A stretch of DNA of 8,154 bases from positions 1 through 8,154 of the forward strand of contig CAIVBX010000295.1 of NCBI GenBank assembly GCA_903904275.1. The letters run 5' to 3'. This stretch comes from an uncultured Pseudomonadota bacterium. Lineage in GTDB: Bacteria; Pseudomonadota; Gammaproteobacteria; Methylococcales; Methylomonadaceae. The notes below the pieces were generated by a model that saw only the letters and a program-made list of their open reading frames with translations, did not search any database and was not told where the DNA came from. The position numbers were made by a program, and so were the translations under genes. This document shows positions 1 through 5,757 of the stretch, in pieces (the first letter of the stretch is position 1; each line of letters starts with the position of its first letter).

Positions 1-1
1 A

Positions 2-118
2 GAATTTGGCAATGTGAAATATGATTTATCGCCTGAAAAAACGTGGCGCGTTTTTCATTCCGATAAAGTAAATTTTGAGAAAAAAACTACAAGCCAAAAT
101 GAAAATCCCGAGTTTTAG
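2..118 (+). CDS. 3' end of an unidentified upstream gene (partial)
   Basis: An open frame enters from the left edge and ends at TAG 116-118, giving 38 residues ending SQNENPEF. The fragment is hydrophilic and contains TWRVFHSDKVNF; I do not recognise a family. It lies on the same strand and overlaps the next gene by 20 nt if that gene starts at the ATG at 99, which is typical of translationally coupled operon genes and is the main reason to treat it as real. In many T2SS operons the gene before gspL is the minor pseudopilin gspK, so a minor (pseudo)pilin is a reasonable guess, but nothing in these residues proves it. No start is visible. Confidence 0.55.
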   Translation, partial: EFGNVKYDLSPEKTWRVFHSDKVNFEKKTTSQNENPEF

Positions 119-1487
119 CAAAAAACGCCCCGCACATACGTTGTTGTTTGTCACCGAAGCGAAAACATTTCGGATTGATGTTGATAAAACAGGCGTGATG
201 ATAGACCGCCCTGAAACGATTACCTTTAAATGCTTGAACACGGGCATGTTGAGTGAATGCGTTAAATTTATTTCAGAAAATAGCCGCCCGTTGGGTCGTA
301 AAGTTTGGCTGCTTTATATTCGGTTAACGATTAACGTGATGAGTATGCCATCGATGCAAGTGGAAGGACTTGATGACGCGATGGTGTTGCAATCGTTACA
401 GTTTGAATTAGAAGGTTTAAACGGTGTTCCGCAACAAGAACAGCAATTCGCTTATCAATTGCTGAGTGTAAAAGATGAAATGAGTACCTATTGGGTGAGT
501 CAAATTGAAAAAATTCATTTTGATGAAACCTACAATACGATTAAAAAAACAGGCAGCCGTTTAGCAGGGATTTTGCATCCTTCGGGTATTCCGAAATCGC
601 TTAAAAATTGGGATTCTGACAATTGGTTGCGTTTTGAATGTTGGTCATTGCAATTAGTCGCTTTGCATTACCATTTTGAACGTGGCTTAGAAATGAAAAC
701 GTTCAGTTTTGATGAACGCTATTGGCAAAGCCAACTTGAACATTGGTTTGAAGCGCAAGGCGATGTTGAGCATTCGGAAACGTTGTTAAATAACAAAATT
801 GAAGTGTTACCGCATACCGCTGTGACGGTACATTTGAGTGATATTGAAGAAATTGGCAATTGGCTCACCATTTGGGCAAATGTGCTGATTGAAAGCGAAA
901 CGCCTGCTGTGCCAATTTTGCGTTATACCTCAAATGTAAATACCGATTTAGTGTTGATGGCTTCAGGTGGCGCGGTCGCTTTGGCTATTGTGCTAATACA
1001 CGTTGGTTGGAATTTATATCAAGCGAATTACTACACAAATGAAGTCGATAAATTAACGAAGCTCGAAATATCAATCAATGCGGCGCGTAAATCGTTAGGC
1101 GAAGTGCAAGAAAAATCAGAAAAAACAAAGGCTAAAATTGAAAAATTAACCCAAAACGCGCAAGTGTTACCTGATACCTTAAAAAGCACTAAAGAGCGTC
1201 CCGCGACCTTATTAAAAATGCTGGCGCGTGGAAGACCTGAAAATTTATTGGTTGAAACCATTAGCACGGATAAAGATGACATAAAAATTGGTGGCATTTG
1301 CTTAGACAGTATTTCTGCAAATCAATTGGCAACCTATTTAGAAAAAGAACTCAAAGCATCTGGTTGGGTTGTGTCTGCACCAACGAAAAAAAGTTTGTCA
1401 TTGTTTGAAGAGGGTGGACCTTGGAATTTTGAAATTAAATTGACAGATTTAGGCATGAGTAATTTTACGGAACAATCTAAAAACTAA
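99..1487 (+). CDS. GspL/MshI/PilN-like inner-membrane assembly protein
   Basis: This 462-aa protein has the layout of GspL or MshI: a cytoplasmic domain of about 280 residues, one membrane helix (about 283-305, starting LVLMASGGAVALAIVLI), a periplasmic coiled coil rich in Lys/Glu (about 312-355) and a C-terminal PilN-like ferredoxin-type domain (about 365-455, with RPATLLKMLARG and a closing PWNFEIKL strand). In the family, the cytoplasmic part is actin-like and recruits the assembly ATPase, while the periplasmic part pairs with the GspM/PilO protein encoded 2 nt downstream. The cytoplasmic part lacks an obvious PilM-type nucleotide-binding signature and is divergent. A TTG at 75 in the same frame (stop at 69-71) would add eight residues (MRKKLQAK); I prefer ATG 99 because it is a standard start and reduces the overlap with the upstream gene. 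Neither start has a clear ribosome binding site. The domain layout is firm; the exact subfamily (GspL, MshI or a PilM-PilN fusion) is less so. Confidence 0.8.
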   Translation: MKIPSFSKKRPAHTLLFVTEAKTFRIDVDKTGVMIDRPETITFKCLNTGMLSECVKFISENSRPLGRKVWLLYIRLTINVMSMPSMQVEGLDDAMVLQSLQFELEGLNGVPQQEQQFAYQLLSVKDEMSTYWVSQIEKIHFDETYNTIKKTGSRLAGILHPSGIPKSLKNWDSDNWLRFECWSLQLVALHYHFERGLEMKTFSFDERYWQSQLEHWFEAQGDVEHSETLLNNKIEVLPHTAVTVHLSDIEEIGNWLTIWANVLIESETPAVPILRYTSNVNTDLVLMASGGAVALAIVLIHVGWNLYQANYYTNEVDKLTKLEISINAARKSLGEVQEKSEKTKAKIEKLTQNAQVLPDTLKSTKERPATLLKMLARGRPENLLVETISTDKDDIKIGGICLDSISANQLATYLEKELKASGWVVSAPTKKSLSLFEEGGPWNFEIKLTDLGMSNFTEQSKN

Positions 1488-1489
1488 CT

Positions 1490-2194
1490 ATGACTCTTCA
1501 ACAACGTGAAAAAATCCTAAAACAAGTTTTACCTGCATTGGGAATTCTAGTGCTGTATTTTGCGGTCATTAGCCATTTTGTAACGGAAAAACATCACAGC
1601 ATGTCTGAAAAACTTGAAAGTTTTTCGCAAAAAGGCGTGAATTCCGAGGTATTACAACAGGTTCAAAAAGAACAGCAGCAAGCGACTACCGAATTAAATG
1701 AATTACAAGAGCAAGCCACGCAATTAACCAAAGAATTGGAAAGTATTAGTGGCGTAATGTTAGTGGAAGGAAAATCAGGCAATCAAAATGCGGATAAAGT
1801 TGCAACAATTCTGGCAGAAAATAATTTAGAGATATTGGAAGAAAAACCCGCTGAAAAGAAAATTACGAAAGACCAATTGCCACGCGTGTTGCGTGATACC
1901 GATAAATGGTTAAAAGAAATGCTTTCGCCTGATGTCAAAGAAGAACCGAAAGCGGCAAAAAATGCGAAAAATGCAAAACCTGCTAAAACAACGGTTAAGG
2001 CAAAATCCGATGAAATTACCGTTTGGACAATTCATTACATCGGTTCGTATTTAGATAATTATCGCGCGTTGATTTCATTAGAAAAAAGCGACATCAATGT
2101 GTTGCCATTGTCGCTAACCATGCAAACGCCAAAAACGAACGTAGCAAATAACAACGCAAACAGACAGGAATGGGTTTTAACGTTATGGTTGTAA
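1490..2194 (+). CDS. GspM/MshJ/PilO-like inner-membrane assembly protein
   Basis: This 234-aa protein has a short basic cytoplasmic start (MTLQQREKILK), a single membrane helix (about 13-30, PALGILVLYFAVISHF), a Gln/Glu-rich coiled coil (about 50-87) and a periplasmic region that ends in a PilO-like half (about 176-234, with VWTIHYIGSYLDNYRALISLEK and a final EWVLTLWL strand). A Lys/Ala-rich low-complexity stretch (153-173) splits the periplasmic part. GspM/PilO proteins form a coiled-coil and ferredoxin-fold complex with GspL/PilN in the periplasm, and position directly after the GspL-like gene supports this role. Sequence conservation in this family is low, so the call rests on topology, the G-x-Y-x-x-Y pattern and context. 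No ribosome binding site is visible; translation is probably coupled to the preceding gene, whose stop is 2 nt upstream. Confidence 0.75.
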   Translation: MTLQQREKILKQVLPALGILVLYFAVISHFVTEKHHSMSEKLESFSQKGVNSEVLQQVQKEQQQATTELNELQEQATQLTKELESISGVMLVEGKSGNQNADKVATILAENNLEILEEKPAEKKITKDQLPRVLRDTDKWLKEMLSPDVKEEPKAAKNAKNAKPAKTTVKAKSDEITVWTIHYIGSYLDNYRALISLEKSDINVLPLSLTMQTPKTNVANNNANRQEWVLTLWL

Positions 2195-2200
2195 AAAACA

Positions 2201-4009
2201 ATGGCTGACGAATATCTTTCTCAATCAACGCACGGCAATTTAGCCATTGTGGATAATACGAATCAAAAATTACGACAAACAAGAGAATTAACCTCAGGTA
2301 ATGCAACGATTTTTGCAGGCAGCAGTATTGCTATTAGCAATGCCGCAGTCGAAGACACATCGAGCGGCGGGGCAGGGCTTTTAGTTCATTCGGGTTATTC
2401 GGGACAAATTGATAAAGATGCCACGATTACGGTAACGATTGAATCAAATAACCGCCGTTTTACGCGCCAGGCAAAAATACGTTGGGTGAAATCCAGCGGT
2501 GAACATATTCAGTTTGGCGTTGAATATGTTAATCATGTGGGATTTGATGCCAATACGCATATTTTAAATGTCGATTCCGTGCGGGTTGATCCTGCTTGTG
2601 CATTAAAAGTTCCCGCCAACATCGCGTTACGACAAAAAGTTTTACCCTTTTTAGAATTAGATGGCGTGGTTCACGTTGTTTGTGCTGACATAAAAAACAC
2701 CACTGTCGTTACCTTGCTAGAACGCTTGTTGAAAAAAACGGTTTGTTTGTGGGCATCAGATACCGTAAAACTCGATAACAAACTTAAACAAATTTACGGT
2801 GATGTAAAATTATCATTGCCCACGGCACAACAAGCTCCTGTCGCGATGACCGCCGTGAGTTTAGGTGAAGAATTACTTTATGCGGCGTATATGCGTCAGG
2901 CTTCTGATATTCATATCGACCCTACATTTGATGGCGCGATTATTCGTTTCCGTATCGATGGACAGCTTGAACATTACAATCACATTAACACCAACATTTT
3001 TACGGAATTAGTTAGTCGATTGAAAGTGATGAGTTATTTAGATATTTCTGAAAAACGTTCTCCGCAAGATGGACGGTTTTCGCATCATTTTCAATCTATC
3101 GCACGACGAATTGATATTCGTATGGCGACATTGCCCACGAAATACGGCGAACGTGTCACCATGCGGTTATTGGCTATTCAAACTGCGTCACTCACGTTGG
3201 AAAATTTAGGTTTTGATCCAACGCATAAACGCATCATTGAAAGTTTTTTGCGGCGAATTCAAGGTCTTATGATTATGACAGGACCAACAGGAAGCGGAAA
3301 AACGACAACGCTGTATGCTGCAATTCGGATGTTACTTGAAGAACGTAAAGTCAACATTATCACTATCGAAGACCCGATTGAATATGAAATCAGTGGCATT
3401 GCACAATGTGAAGTTGATGCCGCAGATAAAGTCAGTTTTGCCAAAGCTCTACGCAGTATTTTGCGACATGATCCTGACGTGGTAATGATTGGTGAGATTC
3501 GAGATAAAGAAACAGCCGATATTGCAATTAAAGCGGCGTTGACAGGACACATGGTGTTAGGCACATTGCATACCAATTCTGCCGCAGCAACAGTCACACG
3601 TTTAATTGATATGGGCGTTGAACCGTATTTAGTCGCCGCAGCTTTGCGTTTAGCCGTTGCTCAACGTTTATTACGCCGACTTTGTGAACATTGTCGAATT
3701 TCTCGCCCGATGACAGAGTTAGAAGCAATTGCAATCAATCGCACTGAATTAGTGGGAAGTCTGATTTTTGAGCCATCAGGTTGCATTTATTGTGGTGGTA
3801 AAGGTTATGCTGGACGAATTGGCTTATATGAATTACTTGAATTACGCGAAGATTGGGCGCGGGGCGTTATCGATGGTGAAGGTGAAGCCGATTTGGTTGT
3901 CAAAATGCGTGACGAAGGCATTAAAAGTTTGCTTGATGATGCCGTGGATAAATTATTGGAAGGCTTAACCTCTATTTCTGAAGTGATACAAATCGCTTCT
4001 TCTTGGTAA
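2201..4009 (+). CDS. gspE: GspE/PulE-family assembly ATPase with N-terminal PilZ-like domain
   Basis: This 602-aa protein is a cytoplasmic hexameric-type ATPase that powers (pseudo)pilus assembly. Residues about 23-112 look like a PilZ domain: a DxSxxG match at 52-57 (DTSSGG) and a closing strand pair RQAKIRWVKSSGEHIQFGVEY (89-109). Residues about 127-201 resemble the second half of the T2SSE N-terminal domain, ending KQIYGD. The catalytic core follows: RQASDIHIDP (232-241), Walker A GPTGSGKT (361-368, Lys367), Asp box IEDPIEYE (389-396), Walker B DPDVVMIGEIRD (424-435, Glu432) and His box TGHMVLGTLHTN (448-459). The zinc-binding tetracysteine is intact as C495-x-x-C498 and C528-x-x-C531. All key ATPase residues are present, so the enzyme should be active. 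It starts 6 nt after the previous stop and precedes the platform gene by 9 nt. The family call is certain; whether the system counts as GspE, PilB or MshE is not, and the symbol is provisional. Confidence 0.95.
   Translation: MADEYLSQSTHGNLAIVDNTNQKLRQTRELTSGNATIFAGSSIAISNAAVEDTSSGGAGLLVHSGYSGQIDKDATITVTIESNNRRFTRQAKIRWVKSSGEHIQFGVEYVNHVGFDANTHILNVDSVRVDPACALKVPANIALRQKVLPFLELDGVVHVVCADIKNTTVVTLLERLLKKTVCLWASDTVKLDNKLKQIYGDVKLSLPTAQQAPVAMTAVSLGEELLYAAYMRQASDIHIDPTFDGAIIRFRIDGQLEHYNHINTNIFTELVSRLKVMSYLDISEKRSPQDGRFSHHFQSIARRIDIRMATLPTKYGERVTMRLLAIQTASLTLENLGFDPTHKRIIESFLRRIQGLMIMTGPTGSGKTTTLYAAIRMLLEERKVNIITIEDPIEYEISGIAQCEVDAADKVSFAKALRSILRHDPDVVMIGEIRDKETADIAIKAALTGHMVLGTLHTNSAAATVTRLIDMGVEPYLVAAALRLAVAQRLLRRLCEHCRISRPMTELEAIAINRTELVGSLIFEPSGCIYCGGKGYAGRIGLYELLELREDWARGVIDGEGEADLVVKMRDEGIKSLLDDAVDKLLEGLTSISEVIQIASSW
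2267..2536 (+). other. PilZ-like domain at the ATPase N-terminus
   Basis: This stretch encodes residues 23-112 of the ATPase. It shows Lys23, Arg25 and Arg28 (RQTR, an RxxR rather than the usual RxxxR), then after about 24 residues D52-T-S-S-G-G57, matching the DxSxxG c-di-GMP motif, then VTIESNNRRFTRQAKIRWV and FGVEYV, which follow the usual PilZ beta-barrel order. In the family the two motifs together bind c-di-GMP. Because the first motif is shortened, binding is possible but not assured. Confidence 0.65.
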
Positions 4010-4018
4010 TTATTATTC

Positions 4019-5239
4019 ATGCCTCGTTTTACTTACACCGCTCGCAATCGCAATGGGCAACAAGAAACTGATGTTATAGATGCTTCAAATCGTGATGCAG
4101 CAGCTCTCGCTTTGCGTCAACGTGGTTTGTTGCCTTTAAAAATAGAAGAACTTAAAGACAAAAAAATTGCCAATCGAAAACGCAGTTTAAATCCATTCGC
4201 GTATCTTTCTTTTAATGAAAAGGATATTGAACATGAATTTCATCAAATTGCCGTCATGTTACGAAGTGGTGTGAGTTTGCTTGATGCCTTAAATTTAACC
4301 CTAAAACATTGCCGTATTGGCGCATATCCAACGTGGGAAAAAATGGCAAAAAAAATCCAACAAGGCTTTTCATTTAGTCAGGCGATGTCAGAAGAAAAAG
4401 CCTTCAGTCAATTTACCGTTCAGTTAATTCGTGTTGGTGAACAAACAGGAAATTTAAGCCAAGTCATGGATGATGCCGCTAAAGAGGTTAAAGCCGCTCG
4501 ACAATTAAAAAAGCAAATTTTAACGGCGTTACGTTCGCCTGTTTTTACACTGCTAATGGCAATTGGCGTGGTGTTTTTCATGCTGACCAATTTGATTCCT
4601 GAAATTAAAAAACTGCTTAAAATGATGGGAAAACCTATGCCACCGATTACGCAAGCCTTGATTGATAGTTCAGACTGGGTTCTTACGCATGGCGTTTCAA
4701 TTTCATCGATGACAGCTGTTTTTGTAGTGGCATTTATTTCTTTCTACAACTGGACTCCGACACGATTATTTATTGATAAATATGCGTTAAGTATTCCTGT
4801 CATTGGTAACGTTATTCGTTTGTCAGGAACAGTCTTATTTTGTCGTGCGATGAGTTTATTGTTGCGTAGTGGTGTTGTGATGGTTGATGCACTGGTGACA
4901 GTTGAAAAATTACACGTCAACAAATACATGGCAAATCGTATTGCATTTGCACGAAATAAAGTTCTCCAAGGTGGCTCACTTTCTGACCAAATGGAAATTG
5001 AATCGGGTTATATGCCGTTAATGTTGCAAATGGTACGCATTGGTGAAAATTCAGGAACACTCGATGAATTACTCACAGATATGATGGAATATCACGATGA
5101 ATTACTCAAACAAGCCATTGCAACGTTGACGGGGATGATTGCGCCAATTATGACGATATTTGTTGGAGGAATTATTGGTTTTGTTTATGCGGCATTCTTG
5201 GTTGCCATGTTTTCGGCGGCGGGAGGAAGTCCGAAATGA
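4019..5239 (+). CDS. gspF: GspF/PilC-family inner-membrane platform protein
   Basis: This 406-aa protein is full length for the family. It begins with the short FTYTARNRNGQ segment typical of GspF/PilC and carries two homologous T2SSF domains, about 73-196 (HQIAVMLRSGVSLLDAL ... VGEQTGNLSQVM) and about 275-397 (CRAMSLLLRSGVVMVDAL ... IGENSGTLDELL). Three hydrophobic helices are seen at about 174-194, 226-244 and 372-396. In the family it is the inner-membrane core around which pilin subunits are extracted and to which the ATPase docks. It follows the ATPase gene by 9 nt, the usual E-F pairing. No ribosome binding site is evident before ATG 4019. Its last codons (GGSPK) overlap the ribosome binding site of the next gene, and its TGA shares 4 nt with the next ATG. 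Confidence 0.95.
   Translation: MPRFTYTARNRNGQQETDVIDASNRDAAALALRQRGLLPLKIEELKDKKIANRKRSLNPFAYLSFNEKDIEHEFHQIAVMLRSGVSLLDALNLTLKHCRIGAYPTWEKMAKKIQQGFSFSQAMSEEKAFSQFTVQLIRVGEQTGNLSQVMDDAAKEVKAARQLKKQILTALRSPVFTLLMAIGVVFFMLTNLIPEIKKLLKMMGKPMPPITQALIDSSDWVLTHGVSISSMTAVFVVAFISFYNWTPTRLFIDKYALSIPVIGNVIRLSGTVLFCRAMSLLLRSGVVMVDALVTVEKLHVNKYMANRIAFARNKVLQGGSLSDQMEIESGYMPLMLQMVRIGENSGTLDELLTDMMEYHDELLKQAIATLTGMIAPIMTIFVGGIIGFVYAAFLVAMFSAAGGSPK
5221..5229 (+). promoter_or_regulatory. Strong Shine-Dalgarno sequence for the MshK/PilP-like gene
   Basis: GGGAGGAAG lies 6 nt before ATG 5236, inside the 3' end of the gspF-like gene. It is the only strong purine-rich ribosome binding site before any start in this window and clearly fixes the start at 5236. 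Confidence 0.85.
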
Positions 5240-5757
5240 AAAAAATCGTGATTTTGCTCATGTTATTGTTTTGTGACGTGGTGTTTGCACAACCTGCTGT
5301 AGAAGGTGAATTAACCGATCCTACTGCAATGCCAAGCAGTTTGAAAAAAGCACTTGAAGGCTCAAATTCTTCACAAAACACCAAAAAACTGAATCTGTCT
5401 ACGTCAGCTGAAGAATTAAATGATCCAACACAAATGAATCAGAATTTTAGAGATGCACTCAATAGTGAATTAGCAAATAAAGGGTCATCAAAAAATGTAA
5501 CGGGTACAGTTCCTGCGCCACAAAATCAAGAATCTAAAACACCACAAATTACACTTATTGCGAATGTTCACAGTTCAAATACCGAAAAAAGTCGGGCGGT
5601 TTTGCGTGTTAATAATAAATCTGAAATGGTCGGCGTTGGCGATACCATTACTTATTTTCAAGGTGACAACCTTATTAAAATTGACGTGCAAGAAATTACC
5701 AAAAAACACGTCAAAATCATGCTTGTTCCAACCAATCAAACTCTAATCATCCGATGA
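5236..5757 (+). CDS. Exported MshK/PilP/GspC-like alignment-complex protein
   Basis: This 173-aa protein has a clear signal peptide (MKKIVILLMLLFCDVVFA, probable cleavage after residue 18), then a polar, low-structure region to about residue 103, then a small beta-rich domain (104-173: ITLIANVHSS ... AVLRVNNKSEMVGVGDTI ... LIKIDVQEITKKHVKIMLVPTNQTLIIR). The alternation of strands, the G-x-G-D turn and the V-x-I-M-L ending match the homology region shared by GspC, PilP and MshK, which contacts the secretin N0 domain. Position directly before the secretin gene agrees. Unlike GspC it has a cleavable-looking signal rather than a retained anchor, and unlike PilP its only N-terminal Cys (13) is not in a lipobox. 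A DPT-containing motif of the MshK type occurs twice (25-40 and 60-75). The role is inferred from shape and context, as the family is weakly conserved. It overlaps both neighbours by ATGA. Confidence 0.7.
   Translation: MKKIVILLMLLFCDVVFAQPAVEGELTDPTAMPSSLKKALEGSNSSQNTKKLNLSTSAEELNDPTQMNQNFRDALNSELANKGSSKNVTGTVPAPQNQESKTPQITLIANVHSSNTEKSRAVLRVNNKSEMVGVGDTITYFQGDNLIKIDVQEITKKHVKIMLVPTNQTLIIR
5308..5460 (+). repeat. Duplicated 16-residue DPT-x-M peptide motif
   Basis: Residues 25-40 (ELTDPTAMPSSLKKAL) and 60-75 (ELNDPTQMNQNFRDAL) of the MshK/PilP-like protein align without gaps: 8 of 16 positions are identical and L/F and K/R are conservative. The copies are 35 residues apart within the unstructured-looking region after the signal peptide. 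The DNA is less similar than the protein, which suggests an old duplication kept by selection. Confidence 0.75.

Noticed and set aside
75..98. TTG start at 75 for the GspL-like protein, adding MRKKLQAK
   Set aside because: It is a rare start without a ribosome binding site and would overlap the upstream gene by 44 nt; ATG 99 is simpler. It remains possible.
1488..2200. Internal promoters or terminators between operon genes
   Set aside because: The gaps are 2 to 11 nt or overlapping across the whole window, and no stem-loop with a T-run is seen in or near them.
3259..3597. 112-codon open frame on the minus strand
   Set aside because: It lies opposite the most conserved part of the ATPase (Walker A to His box) and its translation has no family features; it is a shadow of that gene.
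5062..5108. 14-nt direct repeat cgatgaattactca (5062-5075 and 5095-5108) in the gspF-like gene
   Set aside because: Both copies encode DELL in the same frame, 11 codons apart, in a conserved helix of the T2SSF domain; best explained by protein sequence, not by a mobile or regulatory repeat.
5266..5289. Possible lipoprotein signal (Cys13) in the MshK/PilP-like protein, as in PilP
   Set aside because: The residues before Cys are LLF, with Phe at -1, which does not fit a lipobox; cleavage after VFA is a better fit.
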